In this document: one piece after another, positions 27,114 to 35,719 of the stretch
How positions within the stretch are numbered: position 1 is the first letter of the stretch
How the letters are laid out: each line of letters starts with the position of its first letter
Assembly (NCBI GenBank): GCA_035628505.1
Contig: DASPJR010000036.1
Location: 1-54,770 of the forward strand
Length of the DNA stretch: 54,770 nt
From: DASPJR01 sp035628505
Lineage (GTDB): Bacteria; Planctomycetota; SZUA-567; H5-PLA8
Direction of reading: 5' to 3'
Notes under the pieces: model-generated
What the model was told of the DNA's origin: nothing
Databases searched by the model: none
The model's input: the letters and a program-made list of their open reading frames with translations, nothing else
Translations under genes and position numbers: made by a program

Positions 27114-28046
27114 ATGCCATCGAACTATGTGATCCACTTCAAGACGCTGACGCAGTCAGGTGCCGAAGCGATCGCCGCGGCAGCGAAGGAGGCGGCGACA
27201 AAAATTGAGAGCCCCATCTACAAAAAGCCGACGAAGATGCACGTCCACGTCATCGGCCGCGAAGGCACTCTCATGGCCGCGACCCAGGCATTGGGCGCGT
27301 GGCCGGGCAGCGACGACATCGCCACCCGCAAGGCCCGCACGTCCTGGTATTTCAAGCTGCCCACGCGCACGATCGGCGAACTTTCACGCCCCGAGCTCGA
27401 AGCGCGGGGACCGCTTTATGGCATCGAACACTCTAATGGTGGCTTGATCACTTTCCCCGGCGGCCTGCCGCTGATGGTCGAAGGCGAACTGGTCGGCGCG
27501 ATTGGCGTCAGCGGCGACACGGTAGACTGCGACGAGCAGGTCGCGCAGGCCGGCGTTGATGCGCTGAAGACGATCAAGAATGCCGTCGTGGATCTGCCGG
27601 GTCTGAGTTACGCGGCAGCGAACGAAATCGTGCAGGCCGCGATCAAGAAGGCTGCGGCGCTCGAAAGCCCCATCTACAAGAAACCCACGAAGATGCACAT
27701 TCACGTCATCGGCGTCGAAGGCACGCTGCTTGCCGCTTCGCAGGCCGACAACGCCTGGCCGGGCAGCGATGACATCGCCACCAAGAAAGCCCGCACGGCT
27801 CTGCTCTTCAAGCTGCCCACGCGCACCATCGGCGACCTCTCACGCCCCGAGCAGTCGGCGAAAGGCCCGCTGTACCGTATCGAGCACTCCAATGGCGGCC
27901 TGATCAGCTTTCCCGGCGGATTGCCGATCATGGACGCGGCTGGAAACTGCGTGGGCGCCATCGGCGTGAGCGGCGACACGGTGGAGCGCGATGAAGAAGT
28001 CGCGAAGGCCGGCGTGGACGCCTTTAACGCGCTGATCAAAAAGTAA
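27114..28046 (+). CDS. Tandem GlcG/HbpS-type protein (two domains fused)
   Basis: A 310-residue protein beginning at the ATG at 27114, with an AAGGAGGA site nine bases upstream. It contains two copies of the GlcG/HbpS domain (PF03928), about residues 1-150 and 151-310, each with ESPIYKKPTKMH, a variant of GSDDIAT, KLPTRTIG, GPLYxIEHSNGGLI and GAIGVSGDTV. Known single-domain members bind heme (HbpS) or accompany glycolate oxidation, but the function of this type is uncertain. No signal peptide is seen, so it is probably cytosolic. The internal duplication is recent enough to keep long near-identical blocks. A terminator follows directly. Confidence 0.88.
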   Translation: MPSNYVIHFKTLTQSGAEAIAAAAKEAATKIESPIYKKPTKMHVHVIGREGTLMAATQALGAWPGSDDIATRKARTSWYFKLPTRTIGELSRPELEARGPLYGIEHSNGGLITFPGGLPLMVEGELVGAIGVSGDTVDCDEQVAQAGVDALKTIKNAVVDLPGLSYAAANEIVQAAIKKAAALESPIYKKPTKMHIHVIGVEGTLLAASQADNAWPGSDDIATKKARTALLFKLPTRTIGDLSRPEQSAKGPLYRIEHSNGGLISFPGGLPIMDAAGNCVGAIGVSGDTVERDEEVAKAGVDAFNALIKK

Positions 28047-28056
28047 CGGCTTATTC

Positions 28057-28086
28057 ACCACAGAGATCACAGAGAGCACAGAGAAG
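28057..28086 (+). repeat. CACAGAG short-period repeat
   Basis: Degenerate tandem units CCACAGAGAT, CACAGAGAG and CACAGAGAAG. The last unit doubles as the left arm of the terminator of the GlcG-type gene. It belongs to the same style of dispersed intergenic repeat as the CACGAAG and CGCAAAG motifs in this window. Confidence 0.6.
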
Positions 28087-28110
28087 GGAACTTCTCTGTG
28101 CTTTTTTTTT
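28075..28110 (+). terminator. Intrinsic terminator after the tandem GlcG gene
   Basis: A perfect 12-bp stem AGCACAGAGAAG (28075-28086) with CTTCTCTGTGCT (28091-28102), a GGAA tetraloop and a run of T residues to 28110. Confidence 0.93.
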
Positions 28111-28224
28111 CATCCATGCTTAAGTTTATTACCCGTTGATTATGTGACGGGCTCATCCTTTTCTGAGTTCCGTAAAACAGGCAATCTGCTACCATGACCT
28201 GTGCAAAACTATGGAGACGCTTCC

Positions 28225-30153
28225 ATGAAAAAGAATGCCCTCAAACCGCTGTGCCTGCTCATTTTTGCCGCGTGCGCGCTGCATTCGGCCGAGCGCGACG
28301 CCACGATGGCGCTGGCACCGCATCTGGAAACTCTGCTGAAGATTGCCAAAGGCAAGCAGGAGACGTTTACGCTCCAGATTCAAGGCAGCGTCAAGGGGCT
28401 TGCCGAGAATGCGGCGATCAAGATCGGCCGCAAGAGCGCGCGCGAGTTCTTCTTCTCGCTCGAGGCCCCCGGCGAAGCCAAGGCGACGCTGTGCTACACG
28501 CCGCAAAAGATTTTTATTGAATTGCCGGCGAAGAACGTGGTTTTTGTCGCGGAGGGCCCGCTGGCGCCAGGTGGCGAGGAACTCAAGCCTGAGGCGATCC
28601 TGAACGAGGCGCTCAAGATGAATACGCTGGTCCAGGCACTCTGGCCGGCGGTGATGCAGAACGAGGACACGCAGGCTCTCGTGGGCGCGCTCAGCCCGTT
28701 TTTCAAAGCCAGCTTCATTGAAGGCGCCGACTCATCAAACGGAGTCGAGCACATCTCGGTTCGCACGATGAACGGTAAGCAGGCTCTCAAACTGGCTCTG
28801 AAGGGCGGCGAGAAGCCGTCGTGGAAGCTGGCCTTTGGGGCTGAAGGTGAAAAGAACTCCGGCACGGCAGAGATTTCGATTCTGCCGGGCTGCGCGCTGC
28901 CTGAAGCTGCGGCCGATCGGAAAACGGTGAGCGTTCCGCGTGCCGAGCTCGAGCGCGCTCTGCAGCGCGGCGTCATGCGCGCAGTCGGCATCAAAGTGGA
29001 AGAAGCACACGCAACGACGCCCGCGGACAACGTCATCAACATCCCCGGCGCGCGGCTGGAGATCAAAAACGGCCAGCGCACCGCGTGGCTGACCGGTACG
29101 CCGTACGAAATGGGCGTGCAGCATGGCAAACTGCTCGGCGCGGACATCCGCAAAGTGACCGACTCGACGCTCTATGTCGTCGGCTTTGTTTACAGCGTCG
29201 CGAAGGGCAAATGGTTTCTCGATGATATCCGCGACGCGTGGCGCCGGCTGGAGCCGCATTGCGATAAGGAGCACATCGAGGAATTGAAGGGATTGGCCGA
29301 GGGCGCAGGAATTCCGTACGACGAAATGAAAATCGCGAACGTCTTTCCGGAGCTTTTCCACTGCTCGGGTTTCGCGGTTTCTGGCGACGCAACCGTCGGC
29401 GGCAAGCTGTACCACGGCCGCGTGCTGGACTACATGACCGAGATCGGTTTGCAGGGCGTGCAGGTCGATTTCATCACAAAGCGCGATGGCGCGCACGGCT
29501 ATGTGAACGTCGGCTATGCCGGCTTCATCGGCTGCGTCAGCGGCATGAACGAGAAGCAGATTTCGCTCGGTGAGATGGGCGGCCGCGGCGAGGGCAACTG
29601 GGACGGCACGCCGATGGCGTTCCTGATGCGCCGCGTTCTCGAAAAGGCAAATACGCTCGAGGAAGCGCAGGAGATTTTTAAGACTGCCAGGCGCACGTGC
29701 GAATATTACTACGTGATCGCAGACGGCAAATCACGAACGGCCGTCGGCGTTGCGGCCTGGCCGGAGAAGATCGAATTCGTCAAGCAGGGCGAAGCGCATC
29801 CGCAGCTTCCCAACGCCTTTGGCGGATGCGTGCTGCTCTCGGCCGGCGACCGCTACAAACTCCTTTCCGAGCGCACGAAGAACGGCTACGGAAAGATCGA
29901 CGAAGCGGCGGCACTGGATCTGATGAAGCGGCCCGTTGCGATGGGCAGCAATCTTCACAACGTCCTGTTCGTGCCCGAAGACCAGACCTATCATGTCGCT
30001 CACGCCAGCACCAAGGGCCGCCAGCCCGCCGCGACGCAGCCCTACGTGAAGCATGACTTGAAGGCGAATCTGGCGGTGCTGGAGGAATTGAAAAGGAAAT
30101 CCCAACAGGCGAGGCTGCTGAACAAGGTCGATCTACTGGAAATCAAGGAGTAG
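28225..30153 (+). CDS. Exported C45-type Ntn hydrolase with an N-terminal beta domain
   Basis: A 642-residue protein from the ATG at 28225 (GGAGACG site upstream), with signal peptide ending CALHSAE. Residues about 20-225 form a beta-rich domain that loosely recalls LolA-like lipoprotein carriers. Residues about 270-630 match the C45 family (acyl-coenzyme A:6-APA acyltransferase-like): GTPYEMGVQHGKLLG, then HCSGFAVSG with the presumed nucleophile Cys380, and GGKLYHGRVLDY and GFIGCVSGMNE. C45 members cleave or transfer acyl amide bonds, usually after autocatalytic exposure of Cys. Here a long prosegment precedes Cys. The substrate is unknown. Confidence 0.8.
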   Translation: MKKNALKPLCLLIFAACALHSAERDATMALAPHLETLLKIAKGKQETFTLQIQGSVKGLAENAAIKIGRKSAREFFFSLEAPGEAKATLCYTPQKIFIELPAKNVVFVAEGPLAPGGEELKPEAILNEALKMNTLVQALWPAVMQNEDTQALVGALSPFFKASFIEGADSSNGVEHISVRTMNGKQALKLALKGGEKPSWKLAFGAEGEKNSGTAEISILPGCALPEAAADRKTVSVPRAELERALQRGVMRAVGIKVEEAHATTPADNVINIPGARLEIKNGQRTAWLTGTPYEMGVQHGKLLGADIRKVTDSTLYVVGFVYSVAKGKWFLDDIRDAWRRLEPHCDKEHIEELKGLAEGAGIPYDEMKIANVFPELFHCSGFAVSGDATVGGKLYHGRVLDYMTEIGLQGVQVDFITKRDGAHGYVNVGYAGFIGCVSGMNEKQISLGEMGGRGEGNWDGTPMAFLMRRVLEKANTLEEAQEIFKTARRTCEYYYVIADGKSRTAVGVAAWPEKIEFVKQGEAHPQLPNAFGGCVLLSAGDRYKLLSERTKNGYGKIDEAAALDLMKRPVAMGSNLHNVLFVPEDQTYHVAHASTKGRQPAATQPYVKHDLKANLAVLEELKRKSQQARLLNKVDLLEIKE

Positions 30154-30218
30154 TAGTTTCACCGAGGACAACGCACACCTCGCGTTGAACTCGCGAACGT
30201 TTTTCGTACTCTTTGTGC

Positions 30219-31253
30219 ATGGCATTGCTGGACATCTGGAATTATGTGCGCACCGTTGGTGACCGCCGCTTGCGGCAGCAAGGGTACGTCGCCTCGGGCA
30301 TGGGTCTTCTGGAACGCTACCGCCGCGCGGGAGCTTTCTGGGATCCGCATCTGCAGAAGAATCGTCAGAATCTGCTCGACATCAGCGCGCAGCTTGGACC
30401 CAAACAAGGGGGAACCCTGCTGGTTCTCGGAGCCGGCCGTCTTCTCGACGTTCCCTGGGAGCAGCTGTTTCCATTATTCGAGCGTGTTGTCCTGCTCGAT
30501 GCGGATTCCTGCATCGTCTCGTATGTCGAAGGCCTTGTCTCTGCCTCGAAAATCCCTGGCCTCAAAGCGCCGATTTTTAACATAGGCGATCTCACGTCGT
30601 CGGTTGTCGACGTGGCGGCGTGGTCGGAGCCGACGATTCGTGCGGCGAGCTCTGCCAGCGCTGCAGCCAAACAGCTGCAGGAGGGTTTCGAGCGCGCGGG
30701 CACGCCGCAGCCCGAGTGGGCGCGGACCTACACCGACGTGCGCCTGGTCGTCTCGACGAACCTGGTCAGCCAGCTCGGCTATTTTCCGCGGCTGTATGTT
30801 CAAACCGAGTTCCGCAAGCGCTTCGGCCATGCGTTCGCCGATCATGGAGCGGCCGCCGAAGCGTTGGAGTGCTATTTCGACCGTGTGCGCGCGCGGCACG
30901 TTCACGATATCGCTTCATACCGGAAAGCCTGGGCGTATCTCTCGTCAGATATTGAAGCGATCGTCTACCAGGTCGACACGAAAACAGCCGCGGGATTCAA
31001 GTCTGCTCCGCTGCCGCCGCATGCCGGCGTTTCGGTCGACGCGCGCGGCGATCCGCAGTTTGCCTGGCCGGCGAAGATCATCGAACGCAACGATCCCATT
31101 CACGGGCAGAAGCTCAAAGAACTCTGGCCGCGTGAAGCGAGCCTGAAGCCACCGCAGCGCTGGGCCTGGCACATCGTCCCGCAGGGCACGGAAAAGAAAT
31201 ACACCGATACCGGCCGCATCCATATTGTCGAAGCGTGGACGAAGAAGGCTTAG
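30219..31253 (+). CDS. Hypothetical protein with a Rossmann-like nucleotide-binding motif
   Basis: A 344-residue soluble protein from the ATG at 30219 (a GTG at 30213 is in frame). Residues about 60-100 read GGTLLVLGAGRLLDVP followed by ERVVLLDAD, the pattern of a SAM-dependent methyltransferase motif I and acidic loop. Beyond that I find no family signature. The C-terminus (PQRWAWHIVPQGTEKKYTD) is distinctive. A methyltransferase-like fold is plausible. It follows the C45 gene by 65 bases. Confidence 0.62.
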   Translation: MALLDIWNYVRTVGDRRLRQQGYVASGMGLLERYRRAGAFWDPHLQKNRQNLLDISAQLGPKQGGTLLVLGAGRLLDVPWEQLFPLFERVVLLDADSCIVSYVEGLVSASKIPGLKAPIFNIGDLTSSVVDVAAWSEPTIRAASSASAAAKQLQEGFERAGTPQPEWARTYTDVRLVVSTNLVSQLGYFPRLYVQTEFRKRFGHAFADHGAAAEALECYFDRVRARHVHDIASYRKAWAYLSSDIEAIVYQVDTKTAAGFKSAPLPPHAGVSVDARGDPQFAWPAKIIERNDPIHGQKLKELWPREASLKPPQRWAWHIVPQGTEKKYTDTGRIHIVEAWTKKA

Positions 31254-31254
31254 C

Positions 31255-31272
31255 TCACGCAAAGGCGCAAAG
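31255..31272 (+). repeat. ACGCAAAG short-period repeat (single copy)
   Basis: TCACGCAAAGGCGCAAAG immediately follows the stop codon of the Rossmann-like gene. The same sequence type recurs at 51067-51119 and, with a changed core, at 51309-51339. Confidence 0.5.
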
Positions 31273-31280
31273 ATAATTAC

Positions 31281-31892
31281 ATGAAAACATCGGAGCGGAA
31301 ACTTCTTCGTAAGATGATCGAATCGATCACGATTCCACCGCGCAAAGATGAGAACAATCCGATTTCGAAAAAATGCTTTCGACCAGCGGAGTTGAAGGAA
31401 ATTGTTAAAGCTGAACGTACTCTTGGATTCACATTGCCGAATGCGGTGAGAGACATTTTTCTTAAAGTGGGGAATGGGGGCTTTGGCCCTGAGTACGGAA
31501 TTGTGGGTATTAAGGGCGGCGCGAAACTCGACGGCTGCACGCTTGAGACCTGCTACGCGAAGATGAGAAAGTTGGAAAAGGAGAATGCTGTCTGGCGCTG
31601 GCCCGAGCGACTTCTGCCGCTTGCGAATTATGGATGCGGTATGTGGGCGTGTGTCGATTGTGAATACCAGCGCTTGCCCATGATTCTATGGGATCCGAAC
31701 AATCTTAGCGCCGAGCTTGAAGGCAATGAGGCGCGTCTGAACTGGGGTAACTCATTCTGGGATCAGGGGCGCTCCCTGAGGGCGTGGCTTATTGACTGGT
31801 TAGACCAAAGGTCATCACCGGAGCCGAAGTGGCCGAGCGAATCCTGGTTGAAGAAGCGACTCGGATTTGCATTGCCGCGAATCAAAATGTAG
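31281..31892 (+). CDS. SMI1/KNR4-family protein
   Basis: A 203-residue cytosolic protein. Residues about 36-170 carry the SMI1/KNR4 (SUKH) pattern: AERTLGFTLPNAVRDIFLKVGNGGFGP near the start and a W-x-x-F-x-x-W-L-x-x-WL end (SFWDQGRSLRAWLIDWLD). Proteins of this superfamily often act as immunity proteins against contact-dependent or secreted toxins; no toxin gene is adjacent, so the role is open. The gene is AT-richer than its neighbours and is flanked on the right by nested palindromic copy B, which suggests recent arrival. Confidence 0.78.
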   Translation: MKTSERKLLRKMIESITIPPRKDENNPISKKCFRPAELKEIVKAERTLGFTLPNAVRDIFLKVGNGGFGPEYGIVGIKGGAKLDGCTLETCYAKMRKLEKENAVWRWPERLLPLANYGCGMWACVDCEYQRLPMILWDPNNLSAELEGNEARLNWGNSFWDQGRSLRAWLIDWLDQRSSPEPKWPSESWLKKRLGFALPRIKM

Positions 31893-31934
31893 TAAGCAGT
31901 TGGCAGGATCTGAAAATCTTTGAAAGAAATTAGC

Positions 31935-32107
31935 GGGTGGCCCGGACGTCAAAGACGTCTGGGCGCGAAGCGCAAGAGGTTACATCGTATGCGTTGCCTT
32001 GTATTAAGACTTCCAGCAGGTGGCGTTCAACGGCTTCTCGACTGCAACGCTTAAGGTGTAACCTCTTGCGCTGGCGCGCCCAGACGACAGCGTCGTCAGG
32101 GCCACCC
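31935..32107. repeat. Nested palindromic element, copy B
   Basis: A 173-bp inverted repeat with ends GGGTGGCCC (31935-31943) and GGGCCACCC (32099-32107). Small hairpins sit just inside: CCGGACGTC-AAA-GACGTCTGG (31941-31963) and CCAGACGAC-AGC-GTCGTCAGG (32079-32101). Inner arms GCGCAAGAGGTTAC (31970-31983) and inverse (32058-32071) are identical to copy A. The centre is 74 bases, longer than in copy A, and shares only short stretches such as GCGTTGCC. It ends seven bases from the stop codon of pcrA. Confidence 0.85.
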
Positions 32108-32113
32108 TTCCGT

Positions 32114-34561
32114 TCAAAGCTTGTGCAGCTTGGAGACGGCGAAGCTCAGCAGCAGCAGCTTCGGACCGACGTTGCGGAAATGGACTTTGATCTTCGTCGA
32201 TAAACCTGAGCCGGTGATATTTTCGACAATGCCTTCGCCGAAGTCGGCGTGTTTCACGCGGTCACCGATCTCGAACGCGGCCGTGGATTCTACCTGCGTA
32301 TCGCTCACGTCCAGCAGGCGGTCGACGACGGTCTGAAGCGCCACGTCCTTGCGGCGCGAGGACGGCCGCCGGCGCGATTCCTGCTCGTCAGCGAACTTCG
32401 TTTCAACTTCGCGCTCAAAGGCATTGAAGGGATCGTTCTCTTCCTGAAGGCGCGGGATGCCGCGCGCCGAGCCGCTTCTTGAATCGCCGCCCGTGAAAGT
32501 ACTTTCGGCCCATGCGGGCTGCGAGCGGTCCTGCTGCTCGAGCAGCTTTTCGGGAATTTCGCTAAGGAAGCGCGAGGGCTGCGTGACATCGGCTTTGCCG
32601 AAGCGCCGGCGGAACTGCGCGCGCGAAATATACAGCCGTTCCATCGCGCGCGTGATGCCCACATAAAGCAGGCGCCGCTCTTCCTCGACAGCCCGTGCGT
32701 CTTCGTCGCTTTCGCCCCAGCCGGCTTCGCTCCCGAATCCGCTGGAGCGCAGCATCGGCAGGAGGCCTTCTTCCATGCCGGTCAGGAAGACGATCGGGAA
32801 TTCAAGGCCCTTGGCCATGTGGAGCGTCATCAGCGTCACGCGGTCCTGCGCGGGATCGAACGAGTCTGTTGGCGCCAGCAGCGCGCTGTTCTCGAGGAAG
32901 CCGGAGACGGATGCCTGCTTCTGAACGAGTTCGTCCAGGCCGTCGAACGCTCCCGGCTCGGGCGGCGGACCATCAGGAAGGCGCGCGTTGTTTGGGTCGT
33001 TTTCGCGATCGAATTCGGCCGCGGCGTTCACGAGTTCATCCAGATTTTCGACACGCTCGGTTTCGCCGGCCTCGAGAAGTGATTCGCGCAGGCCGCTCTT
33101 GTCGAGCATCGTCACGAGCACGTTTTGAACGGGGAACGACGGCATCGCCTTGAGCGTGTCGAGCAGGCGCGCGAACTGGATAAGGCCCTGGCGCGGCTTG
33201 GGCTTGAACGAGGCAACGAAGGCTTCGCCCTGGGGGCCGTCGAGCGTTTCAGACAGGGAGCAGCGGCGCAGCTCAGCCTGCTGCTCGATGACTTCGAGCG
33301 CCGATTCGCCCAGCGCGCGCTTGGGCACATTGATCACGCGCCGGAAGGAAACGTCGTCCTTGGGATTGATCATCAGCCGCAGATAGGCCAGCGCATCCTT
33401 GATTTCGCGCCGCTCGTAGAACGCCGTCCCACCGACAAGCTGGTAGGGAATGGCGGCCTGTATCAGCGCCGTTTCGATTGCGCGCGACTGCGAATTGGTG
33501 CGGTAGAAGACGGCAATGTCGTTGTAGCGGCGGCCCTCGCGGATGTGCTGCTCGATCTGGCGCGCGACCTCGTACGCTTCAAGCTGTTCATCGCCAGTGA
33601 CGGTGTACGAAATGTTGTCGCCGGCCGGATTTTCGGTCCAGAGTTCCTTCGGCTTGCGCTCGGTGTTGTTCTGAATGACGGCGCTGGCGGCCTGCAGGAT
33701 GCGCTGCGTCGAACGGTAATTCTGCTCGAGCTTGATCGTCTTGGCCTCGGGGAAATCCTTTTCAAAGGAGAGGATGTTCCGCACGTCGGCGCCGCGCCAG
33801 GCATAGATGGACTGGTCCGGATCGCCCGTCGCGCAGACATTGCGATGCTTCTGGCCGAGCTGCTGAATCAGCAGGTACTGGCACTTGTTCGTGTCCTGGT
33901 ACTCGTCGACGAGAACGTAACGGAAGCGCTGACGGTAGCGCTCAAGAACGTCCGGATGATCTTTGAAGAGAATGACTGCCTGGCGCAGCAGGTCATCAAA
34001 ATCGAGCGCCTGCGTTTTTTTCAGCTCGTTTTCGTATTCCTGGTAAATCTGCCGCACGATGCGCTCGTGGAACATGCCCTCATCAAGATCTTCAACTTTC
34101 AGAGCCTGGCCCTTGAGATTGGAAATCATCTGCCGCACGTTTCGCGGCGAATAGCGCTTGTCCTCGCTCAAGCCCAGGCGCTTGATGATGTCCTTGATCA
34201 CCCCGGACGCGTCTTCTTCGTCGTAGATCGTGAAATCCTTCGTGTAGCCCAGTACTTCGGCTTCGCGCCGCAGCAGCCGCGCGCAGAAGCTGTGAAACGT
34301 CGAGAGCCACACACCGGACTGGCCGGCGAGGTCTTCGACGCGGTGGCGCATTTCGGCCGCGGCCTTGTTGGTGAAGGTAATCGCCAGAATTTCCCAGGGC
34401 CGGACGCCATGAGCGATCAGGTTGGCGATGCGGCGGGTCACCACGCGGGTTTTGCCGGAGCCGGCGCCTGCGAGAATGACGAGCGGGCCTTCCAGGGTTT
34501 CGACTGCTTCGCGTTGGGGTGCGTTGAGACCATCGAAGATGCGCGACGAATGAATACTCAT
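32114..34561 (-). CDS. pcrA: UvrD/PcrA-family superfamily 1 DNA helicase
   Basis: An 815-residue 3'-5' DNA helicase. Motifs in order: NAPQREAV (Q motif, from residue 13), Walker A AGAGSGKT (31-38), Ia TFTNKAAAEM, II VLVDEYQDTN, III GDPDQSIYAWRGA, IV EQNYRST, V TLHMAKGLEFP and VI LYVGITRAMERLY. The last 60 residues (FEIGDRVKHADFGEGIVENI) are the Tudor-like tail seen in PcrA, which can bind RNA polymerase. Such enzymes act in nucleotide excision repair, replication restart and removal of recombination intermediates. It is complete, with an ATG at 34561, and divergent from the second ECF sigma gene. Confidence 0.94.
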   Translation of the reverse strand: MSIHSSRIFDGLNAPQREAVETLEGPLVILAGAGSGKTRVVTRRIANLIAHGVRPWEILAITFTNKAAAEMRHRVEDLAGQSGVWLSTFHSFCARLLRREAEVLGYTKDFTIYDEEDASGVIKDIIKRLGLSEDKRYSPRNVRQMISNLKGQALKVEDLDEGMFHERIVRQIYQEYENELKKTQALDFDDLLRQAVILFKDHPDVLERYRQRFRYVLVDEYQDTNKCQYLLIQQLGQKHRNVCATGDPDQSIYAWRGADVRNILSFEKDFPEAKTIKLEQNYRSTQRILQAASAVIQNNTERKPKELWTENPAGDNISYTVTGDEQLEAYEVARQIEQHIREGRRYNDIAVFYRTNSQSRAIETALIQAAIPYQLVGGTAFYERREIKDALAYLRLMINPKDDVSFRRVINVPKRALGESALEVIEQQAELRRCSLSETLDGPQGEAFVASFKPKPRQGLIQFARLLDTLKAMPSFPVQNVLVTMLDKSGLRESLLEAGETERVENLDELVNAAAEFDRENDPNNARLPDGPPPEPGAFDGLDELVQKQASVSGFLENSALLAPTDSFDPAQDRVTLMTLHMAKGLEFPIVFLTGMEEGLLPMLRSSGFGSEAGWGESDEDARAVEEERRLLYVGITRAMERLYISRAQFRRRFGKADVTQPSRFLSEIPEKLLEQQDRSQPAWAESTFTGGDSRSGSARGIPRLQEENDPFNAFEREVETKFADEQESRRRPSSRRKDVALQTVVDRLLDVSDTQVESTAAFEIGDRVKHADFGEGIVENITGSGLSTKIKVHFRNVGPKLLLLSFAVSKLHKL

Positions 34562-34596
34562 GCCTGAAAAATAACCGTTGCAGGCGGGGAGGCTAT

Positions 34597-34612
34597 TGAA
34601 AAATGTTTTTCA
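34597..34612. promoter_or_regulatory. AT-rich dyad between pcrA and the second sigma gene
   Basis: TGAAAAA and its inverse TTTTTCA stand two bases apart in the divergent spacer between pcrA and the sigma factor. This may be an operator, or simple AT-rich promoter DNA. Confidence 0.3.
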
Positions 34613-34733
34613 CTTGCGATGTGCAGCCGCGGTAAGCCACAACAGGCGCGGGTGTTGCATCGGCAAAGCAATTTCGCACATATTTTTAGACAAAACGACG
34701 GTCCGTGGCGCTCAGCAGGGTGTGGAGAGTTGA

Positions 34734-35282
34734 ATGGAGAATGCAGATGGCGCCCTGCTCGAGGCTCTCATCGCCGGCCGCGTGGACGCGTTTGAGGAAC
34801 TCTATGAGCGCTTTGCGCCGCGTCTTTTGCGCGCTGCGCACTGCATTACGCGCCGCAAGGAAGACGCCGAAGACGCCGTGCAGGATGTCTTCATCGCCCT
34901 GGTCCGGACCGGGCCTGCGCTGCGGGAGGTCAAGAATTTGAACGCGTACCTTTTCACCTCGGTCCATCGTTCGGCCTGCCGGCGTGCGCAGCAGCGTTCA
35001 GAACATGAGCAGATTGACGCCGAGTCGATCGCGGCTCCGCACGAAGGCGACGCGGAAGGGGCGCACTCCGAGCGGCTCTCGCGGGCGTTGCAGTCTCTGC
35101 CGCTGGAGCAGCGCACGGTGCTGTCGCTGAAGATCGATGGCGAGATGACGTTCGAGCAGATCGCTGAAATGCTCAACGTCAGCGTGAACACCGCTGCCAG
35201 CCGTTACCGCTACGCGCTGGAAAAGCTGCGCAGCGCGCTGGCGCCCGCCGCGAAGGCACCTACTGGAGGCACGCATGGCTGA
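34734..35282 (+). CDS. ECF-family RNA polymerase sigma factor (second module)
   Basis: A 182-residue ECF sigma factor. Region 2 covers about 18-85 (FEELYERFAPRLLRAAHCIT, EDAEDAVQDVFIAL) and region 4 about 115-168 (SLPLEQRTVLSLKIDGEMTFEQ, helix-turn-helix LNVSVNTAASRYRYALEKL). The ATG follows GGAGAG. The next gene starts inside its last codons (overlap of eight bases, 35275-35282), so the partner is co-translated. The promoter it recognises is not apparent. Confidence 0.92.
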   Translation: MENADGALLEALIAGRVDAFEELYERFAPRLLRAAHCITRRKEDAEDAVQDVFIALVRTGPALREVKNLNAYLFTSVHRSACRRAQQRSEHEQIDAESIAAPHEGDAEGAHSERLSRALQSLPLEQRTVLSLKIDGEMTFEQIAEMLNVSVNTAASRYRYALEKLRSALAPAAKAPTGGTHG

Positions 35283-35700
35283 GAGCGACGAACTGCCCCC
35301 CGAGCTTTCGGAACTGGAGCAGCAACTGCGCGCGCGGCGCGTGCCTGCCGGCGGTGAGGTTTACAAGCAGCGCGTGCTGCAGGCGGTGATGAACGAGCGG
35401 CGCGCGACGGAAAGGCCCAGTGCGCGGCTGAAGCGTGCGGCGAGCGCGTGGACGTTTGCGGCGGCTATCGCGGCCGCGGTACTGCTGTGGCTGAATCTGT
35501 CTCTGATTGCCGTCAGCGATACGCAACTGCGCGCCGGCGCCGGCGGTAGCAGCGACGAGCGGCGGGAAGCCGTCCAGCAACTTCTAGAAGCAGTGCCTGA
35601 ACTTTCAATCGAGGATGCGCAGCGGCAGGTGCTGCTCTTTGAAGCCGGTGCGCGCGGTATTCGCGCGCCAGTGCCGAAGAGATCCAGCACGTCGCTTTAA
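35275..35700 (+). CDS. Single-pass membrane protein, probable regulatory partner of the sigma factor
   Basis: A 141-residue protein with an N-terminal 60-residue cytoplasmic part (LSELEQQLRARRVPAGGEVY), one membrane helix at about 60-80 (WTFAAAIAAAVLLWLNLSLIAV) and an outer 60-residue tail. It has no zinc-finger motif. Its position, overlapping the sigma gene by eight bases, and topology are those of an anti-sigma factor, so I infer that role from context. The sequence alone does not show it. Confidence 0.65.
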   Translation: MAESDELPPELSELEQQLRARRVPAGGEVYKQRVLQAVMNERRATERPSARLKRAASAWTFAAAIAAAVLLWLNLSLIAVSDTQLRAGAGGSSDERREAVQQLLEAVPELSIEDAQRQVLLFEAGARGIRAPVPKRSSTSL

Positions 35701-35719
35701 CGGTTAGAGGAGAAAATCA

